The notes beneath the pieces are model-generated. The model ran no database searches and had not been told where the DNA came from. It worked only from the letters and a program-made list of their open reading frames with translations. A DNA stretch of 64,000 nucleotides from Acridotheres tristis. Taxonomy: Eukaryota; Chordata; Aves; Passeriformes; Sturnidae. The stretch is from the NCBI GenBank assembly GCA_037013685.1, contig CM072890.1, positions 11,981,043 to 12,045,042 of the forward strand. The letters run 5' to 3'. This document shows, in pieces, positions 37,147 through 50,002 of this stretch (positions are counted from its first letter, which is position 1; the number at the start of each line of letters is the position of its first letter). A program made the position numbers and the translations under genes.

Positions 37147-38079
37147 CCTGGGATTCTCCATACTTCTGATTACATTACTTCTTTAGTTTCCTAGCAGAAA
37201 GTAAGAGTCATTCTGGATATATCACTGTACTTATCTTTGCCAAAACCACCTTAAACGCTTGTTAGTGATAGAGAAAAAGTGATGTAGGAAAAAAATTCTC
37301 CTAAAAGAAAACAATTTTCCTTTCTGAAGCTGGCCATTGAAAACATTTTATTTCTATGTCAGATTGCATTATTAACTCATATCAGGGTGCACTGATAGGA
37401 AAATGTGGAAAAATAACATTATGTTGCTAATACAAAAAAAAAAACCAGCTAGGAAGTGTGAAGCTGTAAATTTTGTGTAGCTTGTGTTCCTTAGCACCAC
37501 ACGTCTGCCAGAAACAATATAGGGTAGAGCAAAGTGAGAGGAGAGGAACATAAAAACTGTTTATTGTAAAATATTAGTGAGTATATTCATGTGAGTGTTT
37601 GGGGAGGAGGTAACTGTGCAGTTCACTCCTTACCTTCTCTGTCTAAATGCACTATGCAGTTATTTGAAAAACCTTATAAAAAAGATAAAATCTGAAGTGC
37701 AGAGCTAAAAAAGCATCCATATTGAGAAACTGTACCCAATTGATTATTCAGCTGGCAAAATGGGAATTTCAAGTTGTATAGACAGCTAATTGTGGCCTGC
37801 CTGTGGAATGACAGGTCTATAATTTTTAGTTTTGTGCACATTCAAAGCCAGTCACCTTGACACTTAACAGTCCATTATCTGCTGGCCACCGACCATATGA
37901 TGATATTCAAAGAGTGACAGGTCTTTTCCATTACAGAATGATAAAATGCACTATGCTTTATTTGGATAAAGCTGTCTTCAGAGGCAGCACAAACCAAATG
38001 CTTATCTGATCCTTGCATGCAACAATGACACTGAGAAACCTTTTACTCCACAGGGCTAACCTGGTTTTTGTTGGATATT

Positions 38080-38103
38080 TTGTTGTTGTTGTTGTTGTTG
38101 TTG
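38080..38103 (+). repeat. (TTG)n microsatellite, about 8 units
   Basis: An uninterrupted TGT/TTG trinucleotide tract. The Asn/Thr runs in minus-strand frames across it are artefacts. Confidence 0.93.
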
Positions 38104-41100
38104 TACTTTTGGGATAAAGATGAGTGAAATTTGTATTCCCGGTATTGTTTTCTAGAAGAACAGACAAGCTGGCATTCATATCTGTGATTTCTTTTAGTAT
38201 TAAATAAGACAGATTGCAGGAAGCATTGGGACACAGGTCATGCAACTACATGATTCATAATCTAAGGAGAAATGTTTGGGGTTTTATAAAGAGATTGTTT
38301 GTTTTCAGCATGAATACAGAGCGAGGTCAAAAAACACGTCCCAGGATACTTGCTATCAAATAACAACAACAAAAAACCAACAAATAACAAACCAGCACAA
38401 ATCAGGCTGAGATTTGGCATTTGATTCCAGCTCAGCCAAGGGGCTGGGTCCAGCAGGGACTCCGGGTGAGGTGAAAGTGTCTGTGGCTCTGTCCCTGCAG
38501 AGAGAGCAGGAGGCTGGGGACTGTTTCTGTAAGGAAAACAGCTGGAAGGGCAGGCAGTGCTTGGAGGCTGCTCCTCCGGTCAGGGCTGACCCAGGGAGGG
38601 CAGGGGAGCCCACGGTGGGCAGGGGACACTGGGCAGGGAAAGCCATTCCTGCCAGCACTAGAGACAAGCAGAGTGCAGGAGCTCGCACTTCTCCAGACCC
38701 TGATGGGACGTGGGCACACACGAGAAATGAACTTTCCTTTGGCCTCAGCTCCAGTTTCTGTGCCAAACCATTCCCGGGGAAATTTATTTATTTCTTTCTA
38801 AATGTCAGGTTTTAGTTGTGAATTCTGAATGTGCCTTTTGAATAGCTGTTCTTAAACTATTTTTAGAGTTTCAACAAAGAGTCAGGATTGTTTTTCTTAG
38901 CCAGCAGGGCCTGCTCCAGCTCCCAGGGACATTAGTGAAAAGATGCTGACTGATTCATTATGTGCTGGAGCAAGGTCTATAGGAGTAACTGTGCAGAGAT
39001 GAGTTTTTGCAAGACATAACTTTTATCAACACTTCATTTTGTGGTGATCTTAAAATGATAAAAATCCTGTGAATTACAAATTTACAGAGAACTTTTCTTG
39101 AGCATTTGGACTGTGAGCAACAGTGACTTTTGCCACTGGAAAAAATGATTTGTAGATTTTCCAAATGATACACAACTGTCATTTCAGTGTTAAATACTAT
39201 TTTTTAGGCCCTTGCTTACTCAGAAGTGAGTGATGATAAAACAACAATATTTTGATGATTTTTTTTCCCCACAAAAATATATTTTGCATGCAAACTTTGT
39301 CTCCTATGTTCTCACACGTACAGTGTGGTGCAAGTATTTCTACACAGCTCTGCAGAAAGGGCTAATGAACAGAGAGAAAAGAGCAGTCAGGAGGCTTCAT
39401 TTGTTCCCTGCATGCTGCAATAATACTAATACACCTTTTACTCTACAGAATGGCTTGTACTTGGGGAATTGTGTTTTATCCAATTTTCTTGCAAATAATG
39501 AACAAGTTCCCCCAGGTTTATTGGCACTATCCTATGCACACTTTTTTGGTGTAAATTATTTATTCTACTAATTTAACAGCAAACAGTCCTGGATAGTGAG
39601 CTTAGTGAGGCAATTTCATACGTATTGGTTGTAGGTTAATTATTTAGGGATTGAGATATCTCTGGTAATGCCAAATAAGTACAGACCTAATCAGAAAGCA
39701 ATTGAATGCATCTAGATTTTCCAAATCTCAGATCATGCAACCATTATTTGATGGTCATTAAGTTTGGTGTTTTATTGCAAAAGAACATGAATGTGTTTTG
39801 AGGTAGCCCACAAGTTAACCCTTGTAGCTCCTTTCCCAGGCAATCAACTTTTTGATCCCTTTGAGCCAGCTAACTGGAATGTTCAAATCCACACATTGTG
39901 TTATTCTGAGCATGGAGGCTGTTAAGGATGGTTTTGGGTATGTGTCTTGGGGATACCTTAATGGTTTGGAGGCTTTACACATATGAATGCTGATAAGTCA
40001 ACAGATAAATCACATTTAGGACCACAGTAAACACCCTCTGCTGATTTTTCTGTGTGCAGACACAGAGCAGAGCTGGCTTCACTGCTGTAATTGTCACTAT
40101 TTTTACAGAGAGATTCTGATGCTAGTAGTTTGTAAAATATGAAACATCTCATGTCCTATAGCATCACTATCCAGTGTCAGTTTAATTGGTATCATGTAAT
40201 TTTTTTAATTCAATGAGGAGAACATTGTTCTTACGAGGACTTTTCACTGCCATGCCATAACTGGGTGATTCATTCCAGTGAGTAGAGTGGGCTCTGAGTA
40301 GAGCCTGGGAAGACACAGTAAGAAAAGCAGCTTGAAGAGAAGTCTGTGAGCAGTGCTTGGTGTGGATAACATGTTGATGTTGGGGCATAGTTATTTCTAT
40401 TCTACCATCTTTATTTCTACAGCAGAATTACTGCTCTGTGCTGAGCTGTGCTTGGCTCCTTAAAAGATACTCAAGAAAGCCCTGCAGAAGGGTGAGAAAC
40501 TCTTACATACAGGTTCTAACACCTCCCAAAAGCAGTTGGAGGTGTTCTGTTTTTAAAGATGGGGTAATCTGCTCTGTAGGCTGGTTTTTGGGGGGCTGGG
40601 GGTGGTAGAGTTTGTTATTCATTCTCTCTATGCTTGATTTGGGGTGTTGTGGTTTTGTTTGTGTTTCATACACGTGTGGATTCATTTTTAATGTTAAATT
40701 TAAAACAAGTTGCAGATGGTGGGGAAGATTTGAGATGATGCTTTTCTTTTCCTAAATCAGTTCATTCTGCAGTTTTAGGTCAGCCTTTACAGAAGTGCTT
40801 GCTCCCTTACAGAGGAACCCACAAGAATGGGTTCTTTAAGGTCTGTCCAAGGTTCTAGGTGGCTGTGGGGTGGAATAAAGAGATACTTCCAGCTATCAGC
40901 CTGGAGATCATTCATCAATCTTCTCTTTTATGGAACCATGGAAACTAAAAATTAAAAACAGAAAAGGAAAACTGTAATAGTTGGAAGAGTATAGGAGAAA
41001 TCTTGGTAAAATTATGAAATAAAACATATACAGCTATGCTAAGAAAAATATTTACTCAATTTTAAATGCCATGAGTCATTAGGATGTGTTAAAAGGCCAA

Positions 41101-44100
41101 GTACAGCATAGTATGTTTCTTCAGCAAAAATGAAGAAGGAAAGTTGAATCTCACTTCATTGTAGAAGTTTTAATGACAGGAATATGCTGCAGTTTTTCTT
41201 AGGTGCTGTCCCTGAGCTCCTATGTCCATCAGCTTAGAACTGTAAAGTGACGCATGGAAATGGAAGCACAGATAATCTAAGGTTTCAGAGTTACCCAGGG
41301 TGAATATAGGGAGGACTGAATGGATTATGTGGAGGATTTTTGATGGGATGTATGCTAGTTCTTGTTTTTTAGATTCTTATTTTGTGAAGGTGCCAATGAC
41401 AAGTAAGAAAAATCACTTTTTTTCATAATTCAAGAACTATATGACCTGGTGAACTGGAAGAAAAGAAAGATTCTCATAATACTTGGTTTCTGTGGACTAT
41501 TCACACAGTGAAGCTATTTTCCCCTACAGAGCTGAGGATGTGTAGGAAATTGAACTGTGCAGTGTGATTAGAACTGAGGAATAATTTTGTGCTACTGATC
41601 TGGCAGGTGAATGAGCACAACAAATGGAAGACTCAACCTTGTAAAACAAATGATTTTCTGACTGTGATAAACCAGTTGTTCATTCAGTATAAGGAATAGA
41701 AATAGATATAGAAGGCAGTGATGGATTGGTCTTTAAAAGCGTGCTAGTTTGGGAAAAAAATTTAAATATTTATTTTACTAACAGAGATGGAGACACTTTA
41801 GCTAGTCCAGTGATTAAAGTTGTGCTTGTATCACACATCTTAGAGTTCTGTAAAGAACTACCTGAAACAGAGGTAAAGAAACAATCTGGTTTCTAATAGT
41901 AAGGAACTCAATAAGCCCTAATTTATCCCATTCAAGAAAACAATGGGTTTGAATTCCTTATGTTTTCTTTCCTTATGGACTTTAAATCATCAGTGCAGGA
42001 TGCAGTGAAATCAATGGGTTACAGAGGAGTGGTTGTTTTGGTTGTGATGCTGCTTCTGGGTGAGTATTCAGTAAGAAAACCCTGGATCCCATTCTGCCAC
42101 GTTCCTTGTTTTGCTTTGCTGATGTGAGGTGTGTTTGCTGTACTGTGACATGAGATCCAGCACTGTATTTCTGCTGACACACTTCAAGTTTCCCTTTCTC
42201 TTCTTGGCACTGACTCGATTTTAATCCTTTTCGTAACAAAACTTGGTGAAAATGTTCAGAAACTCAACAATCCCTTGCCTGCTAGGCTTTGTGCAGTAAT
42301 TGCTGTTGTATTTGTGCTGAGATGCAGTTCTTCAGCAGAGTGCAAAGCAAGTAGGACTGGCTGTGCAGAAGGCGTGATGCTGTATTACCAAGCTGTCTCC
42401 CAGTTTACTCCCTGTTAATGGCACAGAGACGAAGCTCACAGCCTGGAAAGGAGGACACAGGGCTGATTTGGATGCAGTCAGACTGATCAGGGAAACTTGA
42501 AATAAGGACACCTGACAGATTCAGGGGTTTCTGGGTGGAATGTAACCTTTAAAAGCCTCAAGAGAATAACGCATGGTCTTTCAATGACATGTCTTTCAAT
42601 GAGTTCTCTCATTTTCACATTGTTCTTTGGTATGAAATGTTTAACAGAGATTCCACCTGCCTGTTCCACAAGTAGGTCAGCATTTGATAGCTGCATTAAA
42701 ATTGTACTTTTCTAAATCCTCTCTCCCACCATAATCCTGCCTGTCCCTCTCAATTTTCCTGTGTTCTAACGCACCATTATGGAGAAAATGTGGAGCCTTT
42801 CTTTGAATTATTTCTGAGTTGTCACCCACAATGAAGCTGTTTTGTTTTAGGTTTGGATCACATTTCATCCTCAAAAGCTTCTGAAGATAGGCATCACAGA
42901 TATGATGCCACATAGGAAAGGTTTTGTTATGCTCATGTAAAAGTCTGTGTCTTTTTGTATTGTTCTGAAAAATCCCCACAAAGTGTTTGGGCTTGTGAAA
43001 ATGTCTTAAAAAATATATTTGGAATATTTAAATATATTTGATAATTTAACTCTTCAGCCTAACATTCAGCTCATTTTCAATGTGGCCTATCACTTCTGGT
43101 GTGACATTACTGGAAACCTTCTGATTAAAGCCAGCTCTCTTATGCATACTTTACCTCCGTGACCTATGAGTAGCTTGAAACCATTTGAACTCTGTCTAAA
43201 TTGGATCCCCCTGGTTGTAAGTGTTACTGCATGTCAGTTCTGTGTCAGTTGGATGGAAATCTTGCTGCAGAGGATGAAAGTTCACAGCTCAGTATTAATC
43301 TACTGGGCAAACTACATCTAATGCCTTCAGTTTTCTTGAAATATAGCTTCTGATGACCTCTGACAGGTAAAATACAATATAGGATTTTCTAATATTCATT
43401 TTTTAGCATAGCTATTTAAAATAAAGTATGTGTCATCCTTCTGTACCAAATAAATGCTGCAAGAGACAAAATTAAGAATAGTGACAAGTGGATTATTGTA
43501 CGTGGAGACTTTTGTTAATAAAATATGTCTAGGTCCATTACTTCACAATTATCTTGGAATAGGAAATGCAAATCCTGGCTTTGCTAAAGGAGGCTGTGCA
43601 CGGATGAACTGCTGGCTGGGATTCCCTTGCTATCTCTTGGATGAGACTTTCAAACTGCTGTGTGAGCTTAACAGAAAAAAAATTCCTGAAGCTGCATGGC
43701 TTCTGGAGCAGGCAGCATAAATCACTGACTGCTCGTGGAGTCTGACTCCAACTCACAAATGTGGAACTTTGGATTTAGCACCAGCTACTGTTTAAAAGAG
43801 AATATGTATAGATTTGTGCAGCTTGGATGAAACTGTTATCAGCATCCTGTGTTATACAGTGACAACAGTGGCACCTTTGCTCTTGTCACTGTTAGGAAGA
43901 ATTCCAAGTATACATAACATTTGGGTTTGCTTTTGAAGGGACTTTTTTGGACTCAAAATCCAAACCTATAAAAGGAAAAATGTCTGATAGGTGCAGGTTT
44001 GTAAGTCTGCGACTTTCTCTCAGTTCTGTTTAAACTAACAGCAAAACTCTCTTTCAGAGCCACAAGTTTGACTTCTAAATATTTGTTTAGAATCTGAAAG

Positions 44101-47100
44101 GAAATGCATTTGCACTCTTTGCAAATCCCAAATTGTGTCTAAAAAGAGTGGGGTTTGGTGGGAAGAAATCTATCACTGAGCTCTGATTTGCAGGGGGGTG
44201 GTGCTGGTGCTGGGAGGGATGCTTTTCAGCCATCAGGAATCAAATCCATCTTTCTCAAAGCCCTGCTTCAGTCTGAGGAGAGCTGACAAAGTGTGCTGTG
44301 CTGGGCCTGGAAGGAGCCTTTGTCTCTGCAAGGAGCCTGTGCTTTACTCCTGTGTTTGAAAGAGAAATTCTAGTCTATTCTAGTCAACACCATCCTTTGG
44401 GCCCTTCCAGCTCCTCTGGTTCTGTAGCTACAGTTTGTCATTATAAACATTGCCATTTGATAAGTCAGATAAAATATCTCATCCGAGGACTCTCATCCTG
44501 TCATTCCTCTTAGGGAAGTACAAACCAATAGTAATAATTCAGTACTGGTATGGCCAGAGGTATTTTAAGACAGTGACAATTGGATCAGTTCTTAGATGGT
44601 TTAGGAGTATATTTTCCTATTGTTTCCATTTTTAAAGCAGACTTCTAAAATCCTGACAGCCTGGCTCTATTTCCTGTGAGTCACACAACGAAATAAATTT
44701 TTGATTACAACATGTGCAAGGGCCCAGATCCCAGAACCTTGGAGTTGGTTTCTGTCAGAGGCTCTGAGACCTCGAATTGAAGGAGATATATCAGATGCTG
44801 GAGGAGCTCCCTGTGGGTGCAGAGTTGGGGTCACTCTCGTCTCTGGGAGCCCAGAGCTCACCCCGAGGCAATGCCACAGGACTTTTCTGTAAGTACCTGT
44901 GCTGTACCTACACACATTCTGAAATAAATACAGAATCACAGCACAGGGACTCTTACAACAATGTAACCAGAACAAAGTATTTGAAGAAATGGAAATTAAG
45001 CAGCTTGCAGACTATGGCAATCTGGTGGCTGGTGGGCTTTAATCATTGATTTTTGCTTTGTTAATTTGGCAGTATTGAACGTGGCTAACTGCAGCATTCA
45101 CACCCAACAAATACAAGGAAAAGAGCACATTAATGAAAATCCGTCAGAAAATAAGGGAATGCCTCAAAGTCACAGGAGTGTGTGCAGGTGGGTTCTGGAC
45201 TGAAGGAATCAAAGCTGGACTGACAGTGGTGATCTCTTCCCTTGCTGTTCATTGGCTCACACTGTTCATTTTGATAGGGACCCCAGATATGGAGAAGAAA
45301 TTTAGCCTTTGTAGACCTCCCATATGTAGGAAATTTTCTTCTTAAGCTTGCAGAGGGCTTTATGACAGTCCAAACTTGAAAGAATAGAAAGAAGCAAACA
45401 ACAGTGAATAAAATAGTATGTTTTAATAGTTTTTGCATATGAAACAGCTGGCTAAAATTCATGTATACTTAAATAAAGTTTTTTATATCCACAGCTAATG
45501 TCTAATATCAAAAATAAGAGTTTGACCTCAAGGCAGGGCAGAATGTGTGCTCTTTTCAATTTTATCAATTTAACTAGAAGTGAAGCCAAGGATTTCAGTG
45601 GGAGAATATGATCCTGTATCTTCTGCTGCCTGACCCAACAACATAAGGTATAGCTCTCAGTCTGAAGGTTGGACAGAAGCTTAATTATACATTTGTCCAG
45701 GCTTATTCTAGATTTGACCTTCTTAAGGATAACAGTTTGTTCTAAATGGGAAAAAAATCACTGTCAGATTATTAGCTTATCTTGCTTGTGGGTAGACACA
45801 CAAACTGATCTGGAAAAGTTTTGTGTCTGGATTTGTTTTAAAAGCTGAAGTGTTTTGTAAGCTTGGCCCTGTACTGGATTTGCCACCAGGGTTGTGGAAA
45901 GTTGGAACTGAACCCCTGCTTTTTCCTTTGTGTTCTGCAATGCCATATTTGTGTTTTTAATCTTTTCCTTTTCACTTCTCCTTTCCCGAGGTGAGACATC
46001 TCAGTGCTTGGGTCGCTGTGACAAGGAGGTTGGTACAAAGAGACCCTGGGCTTCTCCCAGCCTCTCCCAAAGGCTGTGCTGGGTGCAGGTCTGAGTGCAC
46101 ACAGGAATCCACAGGAGCCCTCCCCGGGGGCACACAAAGGTACCCTGGTTAAATTCTAACAGACTCATAACTGATTTTATAAACGGGTTTTCTTTGAGAA
46201 GGCAGGTTTTGGAGCTTTGAACTGCAGTAATAACGTCACAAAAGATGGAATTGTGATCAGTAGGCCTGAGGGGGAAAGAAACACTGAAAGGAGGTTCCTC
46301 AACTGCATGGTTTGGGCTAACTGACAGAGAAAATGGCTTTAACACAAAGGTTGTGAGGTCACCTCATGGGAAAAGATATCAGAACCCACACCTAGATTAG
46401 TTTAGAAACACGAATGTATTACCAGAAAGTCCTCTCAGGATTCCATTTTCCTTTTTTGTACCAATCCTCCTATCTGTATATTCCCTAATAGAAAGGAATC
46501 TTCTACATACTTGTTACACAGCTTTCTAATTAGGCTTATTGATAATTAATCTGAATAAATCCATGTGCAGAAATGTCTCATTGCAATTCTTTCAAAACAT
46601 GAGGGAGGACATTCAAGAGATGTTTGTGTCTGGTCATTTTCCATTTCATGGTTTCTGCCATACGTGTATCATGGTGAGACTGAATGTACATTTTAGTTAA
46701 ATTTTCAAATTTTAGAAGCTCGTGCTTGGTATCCACTGCTTAATCTTGACATTATCTTTTGTGCATGAAAATGTTGATGACTGTAATAAGTATGAGAGAT
46801 AAATATTTTAATTTATAATAATACAATTTCTATAATTTCTGTGTGTTTTGTTTTATTTCATTTTGCTGTTTATTTGTGTGATTTTTTGGGGATTTTTGTA
46901 TTTGGTTGTTGGGGGTTTTTTTTGTTACTTCCCAGTCTTTGCTCAGCTCTACAAGCACACTGTGATGTGTCAGGAGGAACAACATATAGCTTGCAGTCCA
47001 TCATCAGCATTCCCTTTGCATTAGGTGTAACACTGGCATGAAAATCAGAGCCACTGCTCCAATTTTTCCAGCTGTCTCCGTCTCCCTGTGATCTTTTTGT

Positions 47101-47227
47101 ACAAATTTTCTGGCAAGTCTACAAATGTGCACGCTTATATCCCTTTCTTGGGCATACATACACATTTTTCTATCTCAAAACATGGGTAAAATTAAATAGA
47201 ATCATTTTTTTCCAGTAATTTGAGTGT

Positions 47228-47257
47228 GTTTACTGATGTAGGCAAACATCAGTAAAC
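47228..47257. repeat. Perfect 12-bp inverted repeat
   Basis: GTTTACTGATGT (47228-47239) and ACATCAGTAAAC (47246-47257) flank a six-base loop AGGCAA. Compact hairpin potential; no known family recognised. Confidence 0.85.
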
Positions 47258-48778
47258 AAAGCATATCTATAATATACAAAAATGACAATATCTGCTTTCT
47301 TTATCCTCTTGCTCTCAGATTTCTATGTAAGTTTTTTTTTTTGTTTTCATTCAAAAAATATGAATAAAGCAATATCAGGATCTTTTCACTGCTATCTTCA
47401 GGTCTTATTTCTACTTTTTTGCAGCTTCAGAAATTTTTAAACTTTTAGGCAATAAATGTCACCTTACTTCTGAGGTTACATTTGTTTTATTCCCGTCAGT
47501 AATATTATTGCTTTAAAACTGTAATATGTTTTCTATTTTGGTATTTTTCTGTTGCCCCAAGGGACTCAAGCTATAACTAGGATTTGCATTGGCCACGGTT
47601 CTGTTCTTATTCTGCACATGGTTGTGGGCAGACAGGCCAGAGTGCCAGGCTGGACATGATATTCCATTGGAACAGCTTGTGCCAAGATTTTGGGCTTGAA
47701 CAATTTGGAGGAGACATGATGTCACTGTCTCCATCAAGTGAATTCCAACAGGAAAGTTGTGCTGTATTTTGGGCATGTGTTTCAAAAATAACAATTAAAA
47801 TAATTTCTTGCCGTTTTCCTTAATTTGTGTGTTTGCTCTCTGGTTTCACAGCCTTTGCACTGCATTGCTTGTGTCCTGGTGGTATTTATGTTTCATTATT
47901 TTTCAAGCAGAGTTTGATGACACTGATTTAGCAGTTTCTCACAGTTCACTGCTCCAGTTTTCATCAAACTGTAGTTATACTAGACACTTTCATCATCAAT
48001 TTCCATATGCCTCAAAGACATGCAGGGACCAGTTTGCCAACACTGAACTCAAATATCAGACAATAACTGGAATACAAGATTTCTTTTCCTGGGGTGTCTG
48101 AAACAAAGAGTGGAATATCCCTCAGTTCTTAGCAAGTGTTTTCAGCGTGGATGCATTAAAAATCTAGACAATAACTGTTATGGAATATTGATTCTTAAAT
48201 GCCAAATCAAGGGATAAAAATGAATATTGACCAGAGATGATACCATAGGACCTTCACCATTCCTTTCCACTATGTTATATTAGAGCACTGCCTGTGAATT
48301 TAAGGTTTGCTCTTTCCCCACAGAATGAGAGGATTCGTAAGCAACATAATGCATTTTCTGTACAACAAGGTTTGATAATTATGATAATTAACACACAGTA
48401 AAGATTTTGGCTTTAGGCTTTTAGGTTTATATGTACCTTCAGTTCAGCAGTGTTGCTGGGGACATTTAAAGTGACAAGGCTCCTGAGAAAGTCTTTTCCT
48501 TCATTTAGGGAGTCTTGGTTGCTCAGATTGGAAAGACGTCCAGGTAGGAGCACCTGACACCTTTAAAGGCTTTCTGTTATGTTACAATTTTCTCTAAGGC
48601 TCCACAGTTCTGACCCAAAGGGAATCTGGATTCCATAAACCAGAACTAGATGCAGATTTGCTGGAGACCACAGTTCTTTATGTCTGTCAAAAGCATAAAG
48701 TTAATTATGCAAGACATGAAGTGAAGCTCTGTTTGTTTAGATGTAAAGAGGTTAACTCTGAGTAGCTGTTGACAAAAG

Positions 48779-48799
48779 TCATCATCATCATCATCATCA
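48779..48799 (+). repeat. (ATC)n microsatellite, about 6-7 units
   Basis: Uninterrupted TCATCATC... tract. The Asp run in the minus-strand frame is an artefact of it. Confidence 0.9.
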
Positions 48800-49979
48800 G
48801 ATGAATTTGCTGGTAAATCTGTAGTCTTCAAAAAAAAAAACCTCTTCAAGATAGCACAGGAGTAACACTCTCTCCTCTGTGCTACCAAGTAAAATGCTTT
48901 ACTTACACTGAGAAATAAGATCTATTTCAGTTTTGCAATTTGCTTTCCATGTGGAATTTCGACTGATTTTGAGAATTTCATACCTAACTTTTCATGCAAT
49001 AGAGACCTTCTCTCAGCAGTAGAGAGAAGAATTTTTCTCTGTCTTCAGGAATTTCAGTTTGTGGAGCTTGACATTTGAAAAATGCACTCAATGTGATAGA
49101 AAACCACTTCACTGAATCTTCTGTCTAAAGTCAGAAGGACATGGGTAGAGTTAGAGTGTGGACAGGAGGCCACCTGGTATCACTGTGACTCCTCAGACTC
49201 ATGGGGACACAGTTCATGTTACATCCAGGAACAGAAACTGTGTGTGACCAGGGTCTGCCACAGGAAGAGATAATCTGTGTGATGAAGAGGGAAGGGAGTT
49301 AAAAAAGTTAAAGGTCAAGGAGAGGAGAGGTTTGTAATACACTGTTCTGTAGTATTAATGCCTGTTTTCTGACAGACCATCAGGTTTTGGAATTGTTTGG
49401 TACAATGGGCTTTGAATGCCTTAACTGCAGGTGAATTAAACTGAAGGTTTTCTCATGCACTGGCTCTGACTCAATGCATTATAAACTAATTAAATGATAG
49501 AACGATCACTTGGGGGAAAAGGCATCCACCTTCTAAACAGGTAAATGGTTATGCAAGAAATAGGATGTTAAAACACCTCACATTGCCCCCACAGCTCATT
49601 GACCAGAGTGTGACCCCCCAAAACTTTTCCTTGTGGTGTGTCCTGAGCCTCCAGCACCCGGCAGTTCCTGCAGTGCTGCCTTTGCAGTGACTGCTCTCCA
49701 TCAAACAGCACTTGGATCGCTATGTACACAACAAAACTGAAGTCACTGCCTTCTCTATTATGAAGAAATTAATCACCCATGTATTCTCTTAATTCTGAAA
49801 AAAGAATGTTCGGTGGAATGTTCAGGGGAAAAAAAAAGGAATTACTTATTTTCCAGGTACCTTGACTATCAGTTACATTGGAAGTTTTCAGAAGGACAAA
49901 CAATTCACCTCCAGCTGGTTTGTTTTTTTTTTGCATCACTTTATTGCTACGGAGAGTTAAGTACGAAAATTCCAATCAA

Positions 49980-50002
49980 ATATTTAATTTAATTTAATTT
50001 AA
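49980..50002 (+). repeat. (AATTT)n short tandem repeat
   Basis: About four AATTT pentamers (ATTTAATTTAATTTAATTTAA). Confidence 0.75.
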